This document shows, one piece after another, positions 17,316-26,343 of a stretch of DNA of 64,000 bases. Origin of the DNA: Nitrospirota bacterium (GTDB taxonomy: Bacteria > Nitrospirota > Thermodesulfovibrionia > Thermodesulfovibrionales > SM23-35). The stretch's first letter is position 1. Every line of letters starts with the position of its first letter. The position numbers and the translations under genes are program-made. A model generated the notes under the pieces. It searched no databases, was not told where the DNA came from, and was given only the letters and a program-made list of their open reading frames with translations. The stretch lies in the NCBI GenBank assembly GCA_013388455.1, contig JACAFF010000005.1:82179-146178 (forward strand), in the 5' to 3' direction.

Positions 17316-17649
17316 GCAGGGGATTATCATCCTGTTACCCCTTGCTATTGTTTCTGCAATTATAGAATGGAAAAAGCTTCCAATAAGCATACTTATCGGT
17401 GGTTTACTCGGTTTTGCGAATCTAAAAGGTCTTTCATGGGGACTGGAAAAATTCTTTGGACCGTATAAACCAAGCGGGAAGATTATTTTTCTCAGTATTG
17501 TCAGACTGTTTATCCTTACCTGTATTCTTATAATACTTGCTGTGCTCAAACTTATTAATCTACTCGGAATACTTATAGGCTTTACTGTGATTTTTATCCT
17601 GATACTCAAAGAAGGCTTGCTATCTGCAAAAGAAGATTCTTCAAAGTAG
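17290..17649 (+). CDS. ATP synthase protein I-like (AtpI)
   Basis: A 119-residue protein with four hydrophobic helices and the AtpI-type pattern: an N-terminal pair, GGLLGFANLKGLSWGLE in the loop, then two closely spaced C-terminal helices. It overlaps the upstream AtpZ-like gene by 26 nt. AtpI acts as a chaperone for c-ring assembly in the membrane. The rest of the ATP synthase operon is not adjacent, so this is a detached atpZ-atpI pair. Assignment rests on size, topology and pairing rather than on a strict motif. Confidence 0.7.
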   Translation: MNLIKRIYKQGIIILLPLAIVSAIIEWKKLPISILIGGLLGFANLKGLSWGLEKFFGPYKPSGKIIFLSIVRLFILTCILIILAVLKLINLLGILIGFTVIFILILKEGLLSAKEDSSK

Positions 17650-17653
17650 ATTA

Positions 17654-17729
17654 TGGTGGGCAGTCGCAGAATCGAACTGCGGACACGAGGCTTTTCAGGC
17701 CTCTGCTCTACCGACTGAGCTAACTGCCC
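17654..17729 (-). tRNA. tRNA-Phe (GAA)
   Basis: A 76-nt cloverleaf on the minus strand: acceptor GGGCAGT paired with ACTGCCC, D-stem GCTC/GAGC, anticodon stem GAGGC/GCCTC with loop CTGAAAA (anticodon GAA), T-stem CGCAG/CTGCG with loop TTCGATT. The 3' CCA is encoded. All stems pair perfectly. Confidence 0.97.
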
Positions 17730-17738
17730 ACGTTTTTT

Positions 17739-17768
17739 AAGTTACAATTTTAAGTTTTATACTGTCAA
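17739..17768 (-). promoter_or_regulatory. Promoter of tRNA-Phe
   Basis: On the minus strand, -35 TTGACA (17763-17768), 18-bp spacer, -10 TAACTT (17739-17744), 9 nt before the first tRNA base. Spacing and position fit a sigma70 tRNA promoter. Confidence 0.65.
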
Positions 17769-17913
17769 GTTAAACCCAAATGATGCAGATATATGTTCAA
17801 TGAATAAAAATATTCGTGAAATCATCTGTTAAAGGTGTACTTAAAGCAATTTCCAGAGGAATTTCTGATAATGCTCTGGTAAAATAGAGGAACTTTTAAG
17901 GAGAATAGAATTT

Positions 17914-19215
17914 ATGATAGCAAGATATACACGTCCGGAAATGGGGAAATTATGGAAAATCGAGACCAAATATCAGAAATGGCTCGATGTTGAGATTGCT
18001 GTCTGTGAGGCATGGGCAGAAATTGGTGATATCCCTTTAGATGCATTGAAAGTCATAAAGAAAAAGGCAACTTTTGATATCAAAGAAATTGATGATATAG
18101 AAAAGGTTGTGAAGCATGATGTGATAGCATTTCTCACTTCAGTAGCGCATCATATTGGGCCCGAGTCGAGATTTATTCATAAAGGATTAACATCATCTGA
18201 TATCCTCGATACAGCATTGGCATTACAGATGAAAACTGCTGCTGATATTATTACTACTGATATCAAAGAGTTGATGGAAATACTTAAAAAACAGGCTTAT
18301 AAATATAAAGAAATTCCGATGATAGGTAGAAGTCATGGTGTTCATGCCGAACCAATAACCTTCGGCCTAAAGTGTGCACTCTGGTATGAAGATATGAAAA
18401 GAAACCTCTTGAGGATGAAACATGCCAGAGATATTATAAGTATTGGTAAATTATCAGGTGCTGTTGGCACATTCTCCAATATTCCGCCTGAAGTCGAAGA
18501 AAAAGTTTGCAAGAAGCTTGGCCTTAAACCCGAACCTGTTGCAACACAGGTAGTTCAGAGAGACAGACATGCTGAATATCTTACTACACTTGCTTTGATA
18601 GCAGCTTCTATAGAAAAAATAGCGGTTGAAATAAGACATCTTCAAAGAACAGAGGTTCTCGAGGCAGAAGAACCTTTTATGGCAGGACAAAAGGGTTCCT
18701 CTGCTATGCCACACAAGAGGAATCCTGTTGGATGTGAAAATCTTACAGGTCTTGCACGAATTATAAGGACAAATGCCCTTGCAAGTCTTGAGAATATTGC
18801 TTTGTGGCATGAAAGAGACATATCACACTCTTCTGTTGAACGAATAATCATTCCTGATAGCACAATACTCGTTGATTACATGCTCGATAGATTAAAAGGA
18901 ATTGTTGAAAAACTCCGTGTTTATCCAAAGAGAATGAGATATAACCTGGAGAAGAGCTATGGGCTATATAACTCACAGCGTGTTATGCTTGCACTTATTG
19001 ATAAGGGTCTTAAACGTGAGGATGCATACGAGATTGTTCAAAAAAAAGCAATGTTGAGCTGGAAAAAGGGCATTGCTTTCAAGAAATTGCTATTAAAAGA
19101 TAAGGAGATTAAGAAATATCTTACAACAAAAGATATTGATAAAATTTTCGATCTTAAATATTACCTTAAATATGTAGATTATATTTTTAAGAGGGTGTTT
19201 GGAATGGGCTATTGA
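17914..19215 (+). CDS. purB: Adenylosuccinate lyase
   Basis: A 433-residue fumarase/aspartase-superfamily enzyme acting twice in purine synthesis (SAICAR to AICAR, adenylosuccinate to AMP). The superfamily signature GSSAMPHKRNPVGCEN is present, as are SHGVHAEPITFG with the catalytic His and the early HDVIAFL. Shine-Dalgarno AAGGAGA precedes the ATG, and an extended -10-like TGGTAAAAT lies about 37 nt upstream. It ends overlapping the convergent folP gene by 7 nt. purA and purF also occur in this window but at distant loci. Confidence 0.96.
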   Translation: MIARYTRPEMGKLWKIETKYQKWLDVEIAVCEAWAEIGDIPLDALKVIKKKATFDIKEIDDIEKVVKHDVIAFLTSVAHHIGPESRFIHKGLTSSDILDTALALQMKTAADIITTDIKELMEILKKQAYKYKEIPMIGRSHGVHAEPITFGLKCALWYEDMKRNLLRMKHARDIISIGKLSGAVGTFSNIPPEVEEKVCKKLGLKPEPVATQVVQRDRHAEYLTTLALIAASIEKIAVEIRHLQRTEVLEAEEPFMAGQKGSSAMPHKRNPVGCENLTGLARIIRTNALASLENIALWHERDISHSSVERIIIPDSTILVDYMLDRLKGIVEKLRVYPKRMRYNLEKSYGLYNSQRVMLALIDKGLKREDAYEIVQKKAMLSWKKGIAFKKLLLKDKEIKKYLTTKDIDKIFDLKYYLKYVDYIFKRVFGMGY

Positions 19216-20054
19216 ATTTTCATTAATTTTATTGCATCGGACATTTTTGCAACCCTTGCCATCTCTTTGACATCATGCACACGGATAATATTTGCACCAT
19301 TCATGATTGAAATTGCTACCGCTGCAGCAGTTCCCTCAAGTCTTTCTCCAGGTGGTGCATCTCCAAGAATCTTTCCGATGAATGCCTTTCTTGATGGGCC
19401 GATAAGTATAGGTTTTTTTAAAACAGTAAATTCCTGAAGATTATGTATTATTTCCAGATTGTGCTCAAATGTCTTCCCAAAGCCGATACCTGGGTCGATG
19501 ATTATCTTATCTTCTGAAATGCCTGCTTTGATTGCTATATCTATACTATTCTTCAAGTAAGTTATGATCTCTGACAATAAATCTTCATATACAGTATCTT
19601 TCTGCATATCTTTAGGTTTGCCCTTGATATGCATAATTACCACAGGGACTTTATATTGAGCTACAACAGATTTCATGAGCGGATCAAACCTTAAACCGCT
19701 TATATCATTTACCATAGAAGCACCTGCATCAAGAGCCCTTTTTGCGACTTCAGACTTGTATGTATCAATTGATATCGGAATATTGCTTTCTTTGATAAGC
19801 ACTTCAATCAGAGGTATTGTTCTTTGCAATTCCTCTTCCAATGGAACTGGATCAGAGCCTGGCCTTGTAGATTCACCGCCGATATCAATTATATCAGCAC
19901 CTTCTTTGACCATCTGTAAAGCCCTTTTGATAGCAGAGCTTTTATCAAAGAATTGTCCGCCATCTGAAAAGGAGTCAGGAGTTACGTTCAGTATTCCCAT
20001 AATATAAGTTTTCTGAGAGAAGTCAAAAGAATAATCTGCCCAAGTGAGTTTCAT
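19209..20054 (-). CDS. folP: Dihydropteroate synthase
   Basis: A 281-residue TIM-barrel enzyme joining p-aminobenzoate to the pterin pyrophosphate in folate synthesis. Signature stretches are MGILNVTPDSFSDGG and DIGGESTRPGS near the N-terminus, DPGIGFGKTFEHNLEII, and GPSRKAFIG (the Ser-Arg-Lys substrate loop). A TTG directly before the ATG at 20054 would add one residue and is not needed. It is last in a parA-parB-fmdB-folP run on the minus strand, only 18 nt after the FmdB-type gene. Confidence 0.95.
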   Translation of the reverse strand: MKLTWADYSFDFSQKTYIMGILNVTPDSFSDGGQFFDKSSAIKRALQMVKEGADIIDIGGESTRPGSDPVPLEEELQRTIPLIEVLIKESNIPISIDTYKSEVAKRALDAGASMVNDISGLRFDPLMKSVVAQYKVPVVIMHIKGKPKDMQKDTVYEDLLSEIITYLKNSIDIAIKAGISEDKIIIDPGIGFGKTFEHNLEIIHNLQEFTVLKKPILIGPSRKAFIGKILGDAPPGERLEGTAAAVAISIMNGANIIRVHDVKEMARVAKMSDAIKLMKIQ

Positions 20055-20072
20055 CAAAGGTCCCTTAAAAGA

Positions 20073-20561
20073 TTATAAATAGTATAGAGTTTCATCGCGC
20101 TCAACAGGCTTTTTTCTTAATTTATGGAGCGTTTTTTGCGAAAGTTTAAAAGGTTCTTCCTCATTCAATATATCACCCATATCCTGTTCTATTTTGTCAG
20201 GGTCTTCACCAGCTTCCATTCGTCTCAATGCCTCTTCCATCCCAGAGCCTAAGTTCAGCCCTGATATATCACATAGCTTCCTCATGAGCTTAGCAGCTTG
20301 TTTGGGATTGTCTTCTTTAAGGGTATTAGCCTCCCTCTCTATCATTGACATGGCATTTTCCAGCTTTGATTCATTTAGCTCGGGTATACATGAATTGTCT
20401 TTTTCTTTTGCCCCTCGCATGACAGCAAACTTAGATATAACACGCTCTATAGGGCCTCTGCTACACTTGGGGCAGAAAGGTCTTTTTTCTGTATTTACGC
20501 GTCTTGAGAAGAAATTGAAAATAGTATTGCACTCAGAACAATAGAATTCATAAATAGGCAT
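20073..20561 (-). CDS. FmdB-type zinc-ribbon protein
   Basis: A 162-residue protein. The first 45 residues form an FmdB/CxxC_CxxC_SSSS zinc ribbon: MPIYEFYCSECNTIF and later CPKCSRGPIERVIS give the two Cys pairs. The remainder is helical and charged with no recognised domain, ending with an RKKPVERDETLYYL tail. Shine-Dalgarno GGAGG precedes the ATG. FmdB-like ribbons are linked loosely to regulation of amide/formamide use in one species, but most have no known role. It lies between parB and folP and may be co-transcribed with both. Confidence 0.8.
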   Translation of the reverse strand: MPIYEFYCSECNTIFNFFSRRVNTEKRPFCPKCSRGPIERVISKFAVMRGAKEKDNSCIPELNESKLENAMSMIEREANTLKEDNPKQAAKLMRKLCDISGLNLGSGMEEALRRMEAGEDPDKIEQDMGDILNEEEPFKLSQKTLHKLRKKPVERDETLYYL

Positions 20562-20630
20562 GACAAACCTCCGCCATAAAAACTAACTAATAAAATAAAA
20601 ACACAGGTGGTTAAATTCTCTCAAGTCTAT

Positions 20631-21449
20631 CTATACTAGTAAAATCTCCAGAAGCCTATCAAGCTCCTCGAGGGAATAATATTCTATCTCTATCTTTCCC
20701 TTCTTCCCCCTGTTGATTATTCTGACCTTCGTCCCGAGACTCTTTATCAATTTTTCTTCCAGTGAGGCGATCTGCGGATCTATTGATAAACGTTTCCTTT
20801 TCGGCTTTACTATTGTTTTGGATAACTTCTCAGCCTCTCGGACACTCAGCCCTTTCCTGACAATCTTTCTCGCTGCCTCTATCTGTGTATTCTTGCTATC
20901 GATTGTCAACAATGCCTTTGCATGTCCTATGCTTAAAGCACCATCATAGACAAGATATTTGACCTCATCAGGTAACTTTAAAAGTCTCAGATAATTTGCT
21001 ATTGTTGCCCTGTCTTTGCCAACCCTTTGGGAAAGTTCCTCCTGAGTAAGTTGAAAATCTGTTAGCAATTTATTAAAAGCTTCAGCAGTCTCCATGGGGT
21101 TTAAATCCTCACGCTGGATATTTTCAATAAGTGCTATTTCGAGTGAATCTCTGGAGGCAAAATTTTTTATCAGGGCAGGAATCTTTTTTAAACCTGCAAG
21201 AGATGCAGCACGCCACCTTCGTTCTCCTGTAATCAATCGGAATGTGCCATCGCCCACCCGAGTAACAATAATAGGCTGTAAAACCCCCTTTTCATTTATT
21301 GATGCAGCAAGTTCTTTGAGTGATTCATCTTTGAATGTCTTTCTCGGCTGTTGTTCACCAGGGAAAATACGTTCAATATCGATATACGAGACCTCTTCCC
21401 CTTTTTCGGGTATCAATGCCTCAATGCCCTTACCTAATGCCGTTTTCAC
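20631..21449 (-). CDS. parB: Chromosome partitioning protein ParB (Spo0J)
   Basis: A 272-residue CTP-dependent parS-binding clamp. The ParB/Srx domain starts [17 protein letters not shown]; the arginine-rich CTP motif appears as [13 protein letters not shown]; the helix-turn-helix is [20 protein letters not shown]; the C-terminal 60 residues are the dimerisation domain ending [13 protein letters not shown]. The start is a GTG at 21449 with GGAGG upstream and overlaps parA by 20 nt. No full parS site was recognised in this window. Confidence 0.95.
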   Translation of the reverse strand: MKTALGKGIEALIPEKGEEVSYIDIERIFPGEQQPRKTFKDESLKELAASINEKGVLQPIIVTRVGDGTFRLITGERRWRAASLAGLKKIPALIKNFASRDSLEIALIENIQREDLNPMETAEAFNKLLTDFQLTQEELSQRVGKDRATIANYLRLLKLPDEVKYLVYDGALSIGHAKALLTIDSKNTQIEAARKIVRKGLSVREAEKLSKTIVKPKRKRLSIDPQIASLEEKLIKSLGTKVRIINRGKKGKIEIEYYSLEELDRLLEILLV

Positions 21450-22200
21450 TAAGAACCTCCTTTGCGAGGGCTAAATAAGTCTGTGCTCCTTTTGACTTAA
21501 TATCATACAGAATTGCTGGCTTCCCGTGACTAGGGGCTTCTCCGAGTGTTACATTTCTCGGAATTACGGTATTATAAACTTTATCACCAAAATGTTTTCT
21601 TACTTCTTCAGCTACTTCGTGTGACAGATTATTTCTTGCATCAAACATAGTCAGCAAAATTCCCTCAATCTCAAGATCAGGATTAAAGGATGCCCTTACA
21701 CGCCGCAAAGTGTTTATTAAAAGCCCCAATCCTTCAAGTGCATAATATTCGCACTGGACAGGTATTATTAATGAGTCGGCAGCAACAAGTGCATTTAAAG
21801 TAAGGATTCCCAATGAAGGAGGGCAATCAATCAATATATAACGATATTTTTCTTTAATTTTAGTTATTTCAGATGACAAAATACTTTCACGCCTTTCTTT
21901 CCCAACTAGCTCGACCTCAACACCTAATAAATCTATTGTAGATGGAAGTATATTGAGATGTTCTATTTGAGTTGAATTTATAGCATCAAGAATTCTGCAT
22001 TTTCCAGCATATACATCATATAGACTTTTCTCGATGGTCTCCCTTGAAATCCCCAGCCCTGTTGTAGAATTTCCCTGTGGGTCAGTATCAATAATAAGTA
22101 TATCTTTTTCAGCAAGAGCAAGGGATGCAGCGAGATTTATTGCAGTAGTAGTTTTTCCTACCCCTCCTTTTTGATTAGCTATGGCAATGACCTTTCCCAT
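21430..22200 (-). CDS. parA: Chromosome partitioning ATPase ParA (Soj)
   Basis: A 256-residue deviant-Walker ATPase. Motifs: [18 protein letters not shown] (signature Lys and P-loop), [13 protein letters not shown] (switch I region), and [17 protein letters not shown] (Walker B/switch II). It binds DNA non-specifically with ATP and is released by ParB, moving origin regions apart. It begins the run parA-parB-fmdB-folP. A TATAAT lies about 34 nt before the ATG without a convincing -35. Confidence 0.96.
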   Translation of the reverse strand: MGKVIAIANQKGGVGKTTTAINLAASLALAEKDILIIDTDPQGNSTTGLGISRETIEKSLYDVYAGKCRILDAINSTQIEHLNILPSTIDLLGVEVELVGKERRESILSSEITKIKEKYRYILIDCPPSLGILTLNALVAADSLIIPVQCEYYALEGLGLLINTLRRVRASFNPDLEIEGILLTMFDARNNLSHEVAEEVRKHFGDKVYNTVIPRNVTLGEAPSHGKPAILYDIKSKGAQTYLALAKEVLSENGIR

Positions 22201-22346
22201 TGGTCTACTTGGAATAAATTTAAGTTATTATAGCAATCAAAGTTATTCAAAATAAATACTTGAAGAAATAATATATGACATGGCTGTTTAAAATAACTTT
22301 GCTTTCTTCTGGATTGAAACATCTATTTTTAACAAATATGTATTTA

Positions 22347-22355
22347 TGATATAAT
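22347..22355 (+). promoter_or_regulatory. Extended -10 promoter upstream of the MBL-fold gene
   Basis: TGATATAAT (TGn plus perfect TATAAT), 23 nt before the ATG at 22379. It favours the longer start of the following gene, because the transcript would begin near 22362. Confidence 0.5.
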
Positions 22356-22378
22356 TCACTACGACTAAGAAAACGGAA

Positions 22379-23077
22379 ATGTTTGTTCTGGGAGTTATTT
22401 TCACCCTTATTTTCAATATTCTGCCATATTCGAGCAGGGCAGAAATTAGGGAGGTAAAAACAATGACAAAAGATATACACTGGCTTGGGCATGATACTTT
22501 CAAGATTACCGGGGAAAAAGTCATTTATACAGACCCTTTTAAAGTTAAAAAGAGAGACATAGCGGACATCATTCTTATAACCCATGAACATTTTGACCAC
22601 TGTTCTCCTGAAGATGTTGCAAAGCTTCAAGGCCCCAACACATTTATTGTAACAACTGCAGACTGTGCTAAGAAGTTGTCAGGGAAGATAAAAATAGTCA
22701 AACCTGGCGATAAGATAACAGTAGAAGGTGTTGATATCGAGGTAGTCCCCGCTTACAACACGAATAAAAAATTTCATACAAAAGATAAAGGCTGGGTTGG
22801 ATATATTTTTACTTCAAAAGGACAGAGGATTTATATAGCCGGAGATACTGACTATATCCCTGAAATGAAGACTATTAAAGCAGATATAGCTCTTCTTCCT
22901 GTGTCAGGAACTTATGTTATGACTGCTGAAGAGGCTGTTAAGGCTGCCCTTGACATAAAGCCGAAAGTGGCGATACCAATGCATTATGATTCGATTGTAG
23001 GCACAAAGGATGATGCTAAGAAATTTGCTAACGGCCTTAAAGGCAAGATAGAGGTAATAATTCTTCAGGAAGAATAG
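22379..23077 (+). CDS. Metallo-beta-lactamase-fold hydrolase (UPF0173-like), probably exported
   Basis: A 232-residue MBL-fold protein. The metal site is seen as THEHFDHCSPED (HxHxDH), GDTDYIPEMK and IPMHYDS. Two starts are possible: ATG 22379, giving a signal peptide-like MFVLGVIFTLIFNILPYSS ending at SRA; or ATG 22463, preceded by a strong GGGAGG at 8 nt spacing, giving a cytoplasmic protein starting MTKDIHWLGHDTF. Exported relatives with the same HWLGHD start are known to me, and a promoter lies just upstream of the long start. The substrate is unknown. birA follows on the same strand. Confidence 0.8.
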   Translation: MFVLGVIFTLIFNILPYSSRAEIREVKTMTKDIHWLGHDTFKITGEKVIYTDPFKVKKRDIADIILITHEHFDHCSPEDVAKLQGPNTFIVTTADCAKKLSGKIKIVKPGDKITVEGVDIEVVPAYNTNKKFHTKDKGWVGYIFTSKGQRIYIAGDTDYIPEMKTIKADIALLPVSGTYVMTAEEAVKAALDIKPKVAIPMHYDSIVGTKDDAKKFANGLKGKIEVIILQEE

Positions 23078-23117
23078 CACTTCTTAAGTGCTTACCACTT
23101 TATTAAATTCATCTCGT

Positions 23118-23951
23118 ATGGATAAAAATGGAATTGTTTCTGAGTTATACGATATATCAATAAAAAAGCTCAGATCAATGATCAAAGGCTGCATTGGCAA
23201 AAAAATTCTATTTTATCAGACAGTCGACTCAACAAACACTTTAGCAGCAGACTTGGCAGATAATGCTGAAGAAGGGACTGTGATTATTGCTGATAGCCAG
23301 AAAAAGGGAAAAGGTAGGCTTGGCAGGTTATGGGTATCACCTTCAAAAAGTAATATTTACATGAGTATTATTCTGAAACCACGTTTAGATACTCAGGATG
23401 CAACACTATTGACCCTTATGTCTGCTGTAGCATGTGCAAAAGCACTCAAAAATCTCACAGGTCTTAAAGTTTTTATAAAATGGCCAAATGACCTTATGAT
23501 CTCTAATAAAAAAGTAGGAGGGATTCTCACAGAGATAAAAATAGAAAAAGGAAAAATTCTAAATGCAATTGTAGGGATTGGAATAAATATTAATATAGAT
23601 ATGAAAGAATTTCCTCTAAATTTAAGAAAAATAGCCACTTCATTAAAATATGAAACTGGCCGTGCATATTCAAGGACAGATATAATTGCCGGGGTTTTAA
23701 ATGAAATTGATACATGGTATCAGGTCCTTCAAGAAGCTGGTGGTATGCCGATTCTCTCCGAATGGAAACAGTTCTCTTTTTTCTTAGGAACAGAAGTTAT
23801 TGTTACTGTTAACAAAAAGATTTTAAAGGGGATTGCTGAATCTATAGATGAGAAAGGAAGGTTGCTTTTAAGGCTCGAATCAGGACAGTTGAAGAGAATA
23901 AGTTCTGGAGATTTGACAATTTTAAGATTTGATGATAAATCATTCAATTGA
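23118..23951 (+). CDS. birA: Biotin--[acetyl-CoA-carboxylase] ligase (BirA, monofunctional)
   Basis: A 277-residue biotin protein ligase that adenylates biotin and attaches it to the carboxyl carrier protein. Motifs: YQTVDSTNTLAADLA, the biotinoyl-AMP loop KGKGRLGRLWVSPSKSN, and IKWPNDLM with the catalytic Lys region, then a C-terminal SH3-like domain. There is no N-terminal winged-helix, so it is not a repressor. The frame extends to a GTG at 23088; the ATG at 23118 is preferred. It may be co-transcribed with the MBL-fold gene 40 nt upstream. Confidence 0.93.
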   Translation: MDKNGIVSELYDISIKKLRSMIKGCIGKKILFYQTVDSTNTLAADLADNAEEGTVIIADSQKKGKGRLGRLWVSPSKSNIYMSIILKPRLDTQDATLLTLMSAVACAKALKNLTGLKVFIKWPNDLMISNKKVGGILTEIKIEKGKILNAIVGIGININIDMKEFPLNLRKIATSLKYETGRAYSRTDIIAGVLNEIDTWYQVLQEAGGMPILSEWKQFSFFLGTEVIVTVNKKILKGIAESIDEKGRLLLRLESGQLKRISSGDLTILRFDDKSFN

Positions 23952-24103
23952 TAATTACTATTTTTATTATAAATATTTTCTATTTTTATAGATCTAAATC
24001 CATAACTAAAATATTAATATAGAAGTAAAAAGTCTATATTTTCAGTATTCTTTATTTAGTGGTTTCAGCATTCTAACATTTAATCCTCATGGAGAATTTT
24101 AAG

Positions 24104-24874
24104 ATGGTATTGCTTGCCATAGATATTGGTAACTCCTCGATAAATATAGGTTTTTTTGTAGATTCCGAACTTTTTATAAAGCAGATAAATACCTGGCCAA
24201 TAATGAATGCCAGAGAATATAGCTCAATAATAAATAAAGTGATGAATGAAAAAAATATAGACAAAAGACCCGAAGGCGTTATAATATCTTCTGTTGTTCC
24301 AGAGCATACCGGGGTCATGGGAAGAACCCTTATGGACTTACTTTCAATGGAACCATTAATAGTGAGTGATAAAATTAAAACAGGTCTAACATTCAATATA
24401 CGGAATCCTGAAAAGCTTGGTTCAGACAGGATTGCAAATGCTGTTGCAGCATACGAAACCTGTCATTGTGCTGTTGCTGTTGTTGATTTTGGTACAGCAA
24501 CAACGATCAGTGTTGTCGGGAATAATGCTGTTTTTCTTGGAGGTGCTATATTGCCTGGGATCAGATTAATGAATGAATCTCTTAGTAAAGGAACCGCTCA
24601 ATTATCTGAAGTTTCCCTGATAGAACAATCTATTTCAGCACTGGGGAGTGATACTGATAAATGTATTCAATCAGGAATTTTCTTTGGCACAGCAGGTGCT
24701 GTGGACAGGATTTTGAATGAGATAGAAAAAGAAATTGGTTCAAAGCTTAAAATTATCCTGACAGGAGGGTATAGCAATATTCTTGCTAAATTTTTTAAAA
24801 AAGATGCTTATTTAATGCCTCATCTTACCCTCCAGGGTTTAAGGATTATATATTTAAGAAACAAATATGCATGA
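24104..24874 (+). CDS. coaX: Type III pantothenate kinase
   Basis: A 256-residue ASKHA-fold kinase for the first step of CoA synthesis. The start MVLLAIDIGNSSINIGFF holds the DxGN phosphate loop; VVDFGTATTISVV and GGAILPGIRLMNESL are the further CoaX signatures, and LTGGYSNILAKFF closes the site. The ATG at 24104 has GGAG at 9 nt; an in-frame ATG at 24089 lacks an SD and adds a non-family extension. It overlaps the GalT-like gene by 8 nt, the head of a long gene run. The 150 nt upstream of it are AT-rich and otherwise empty. Confidence 0.93.
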   Translation: MVLLAIDIGNSSINIGFFVDSELFIKQINTWPIMNAREYSSIINKVMNEKNIDKRPEGVIISSVVPEHTGVMGRTLMDLLSMEPLIVSDKIKTGLTFNIRNPEKLGSDRIANAVAAYETCHCAVAVVDFGTATTISVVGNNAVFLGGAILPGIRLMNESLSKGTAQLSEVSLIEQSISALGSDTDKCIQSGIFFGTAGAVDRILNEIEKEIGSKLKIILTGGYSNILAKFFKKDAYLMPHLTLQGLRIIYLRNKYA

Positions 24875-25886
24875 ACTCAGAAGAGATATCCTGCTAGGGA
24901 GATGGGTAGCTGTTCTTTCTGAATCAAAAGCTCCAGGAGATTATAATTTTACTCCTGCCAGCAAACATGAAGAAAATCAAAGATGTCTTCTCTGTCCTGA
25001 TAGGGAGCGTGAAACACCGGCAGAGATTACATCTATTCGAATACCAGGAACATCTCCAAATACTTCTGGCTGGTGGGTAAGGGTTCTACCAAGTTTTAAA
25101 CCATTATTTCAGATAGAGGGTGACTTAGGGAGGAAAGGTGTAGGCATTTACGATAGGATGAACAGTATTGGTGCTAATGAGATTTTTGTTGAATCTCCTG
25201 AACATACCCTGAGACCTGAAGATATGGGTCCTGAGCAAATGAAAAGAGTTATTACACTTTATAGAGACAGAATAGCAGACCTTGAAAAAGATCCAAGAAT
25301 GAGATACATACTGATTTATAAGAACTCAGGTAAGGAAGCAGGGGAAGTTTTTTCACACCCAGTATCTTATTTAATGGCAACCCCTGTTATACCAAAGACT
25401 GTAAAAGATGAACTCGATAATGCAAAACAATATTTTGCATATAAAGAAAGATGTATATTCTGTGATATCATCAGGGAAGAATTGCGGGTCGGAGAAAGAG
25501 TAATTCTTGAGAATCGGAGTTTCTTAGCCTTTTGTCCTTATGCTGCCCAATTCCCTTTTGAATCCTGGATAATTCCCAAAAGACATAGTTGTTCGTTCCA
25601 GGAAATATCGCATGAAGAGATAGAAGATATGGCAGTTATGCTGACAAGTATACTGAAAAAATTAAGAAAAGTATTTAATGAACCACCGTTTAACTATTTT
25701 ATTCATACTGCTCCCAATATGGTGCCAAGAAGAAATCACTGGCATACACTTGGAGAGGATTATCACTGGCATTTGGAAATAATACCCCGCATTTTGCGAA
25801 CAAGTGGTTTTGAATGGGGTTCAGGATTCTATATTCTGGCTACATCACCAGAAGAGTCGGCAAAATATCTAAGGGAGGCTGAATGA
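24867..25886 (+). CDS. GalT-family protein (galactose-1-phosphate uridylyltransferase-like) with altered active site
   Basis: A 339-residue two-lobed HIT-superfamily protein of the GalT family. Zn-site Cys40 and Cys43 (RCLLC) are kept, a second pair Cys196/Cys199 (CIFC) is present, and the C-terminal lobe ends with HWHLEIIPR (His300, His302). The catalytic His-Pro-His of GalT reads SHPVSY: His164 (metal ligand in E. coli numbering) is kept, but the nucleophile His166 is Val and Gln168 is Tyr. Normal transfer through a uridylyl-His intermediate is therefore unlikely. It could be an ADP/UDP-sugar phosphorylase-like variant, a hydrolase, or non-catalytic. It overlaps coaX by 8 nt and usp by 4 nt. 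Confidence 0.78.
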   Translation: MHELRRDILLGRWVAVLSESKAPGDYNFTPASKHEENQRCLLCPDRERETPAEITSIRIPGTSPNTSGWWVRVLPSFKPLFQIEGDLGRKGVGIYDRMNSIGANEIFVESPEHTLRPEDMGPEQMKRVITLYRDRIADLEKDPRMRYILIYKNSGKEAGEVFSHPVSYLMATPVIPKTVKDELDNAKQYFAYKERCIFCDIIREELRVGERVILENRSFLAFCPYAAQFPFESWIIPKRHSCSFQEISHEEIEDMAVMLTSILKKLRKVFNEPPFNYFIHTAPNMVPRRNHWHTLGEDYHWHLEIIPRILRTSGFEWGSGFYILATSPEESAKYLREAE

Positions 25887-26338
25887 TAGAAATAAAAAGT
25901 ATCCTTTTCCCTACAGACTTTTCTGAATGTTCAAGCCAGGCTTTGCTGTATGCTGTTGATATAGCTAAACGCTACGGATCAAGGGTTTACATACTTCATG
26001 TGGTTTACGATATATCTAAAGCAGTAGACCAGTATGTCTCTCCACTCGCTGTAGAAGAGATGTATAAAGATATTACCCTGAGGGCAAAAGAGGAGATTGA
26101 AAAATTTAGCTATGACGGACTGACAAGCCTTACTGACATTGAAAGAATAGTTATAACAGGAATCCCACATGAAGAAATAATACATTTTGTTAATAAACAT
26201 AACATTGATCTCATTGTCATGGGCACTCATGGAAGAAAAGGTATTGACAGAATACTCTTTGGTAGTACTGCTGCAAATGTTGTCAGGTTTGCGCCATGCC
26301 CTGTCCTTACAGTGAGGGTACCTAAACACAGGGAGTAA
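25883..26338 (+). CDS. Universal stress protein (UspA family)
   Basis: A 151-residue Usp domain of the ATP-binding type: ILFPTDFSECSSQALLYA at the start and the nucleotide motif GTHGRKGIDRILFGSTAANV (G-x2-G-x9-GS). Such proteins form dimers in the cytoplasm and bind ATP under starvation or stress. The ATG overlaps the stop of the GalT-like gene (ATGA), so the two are translationally coupled. No specific partner is known; its place between a GalT variant and a JAMM protein is unusual. Confidence 0.92.
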   Translation: MIEIKSILFPTDFSECSSQALLYAVDIAKRYGSRVYILHVVYDISKAVDQYVSPLAVEEMYKDITLRAKEEIEKFSYDGLTSLTDIERIVITGIPHEEIIHFVNKHNIDLIVMGTHGRKGIDRILFGSTAANVVRFAPCPVLTVRVPKHRE

Positions 26339-26343
26339 GAATT

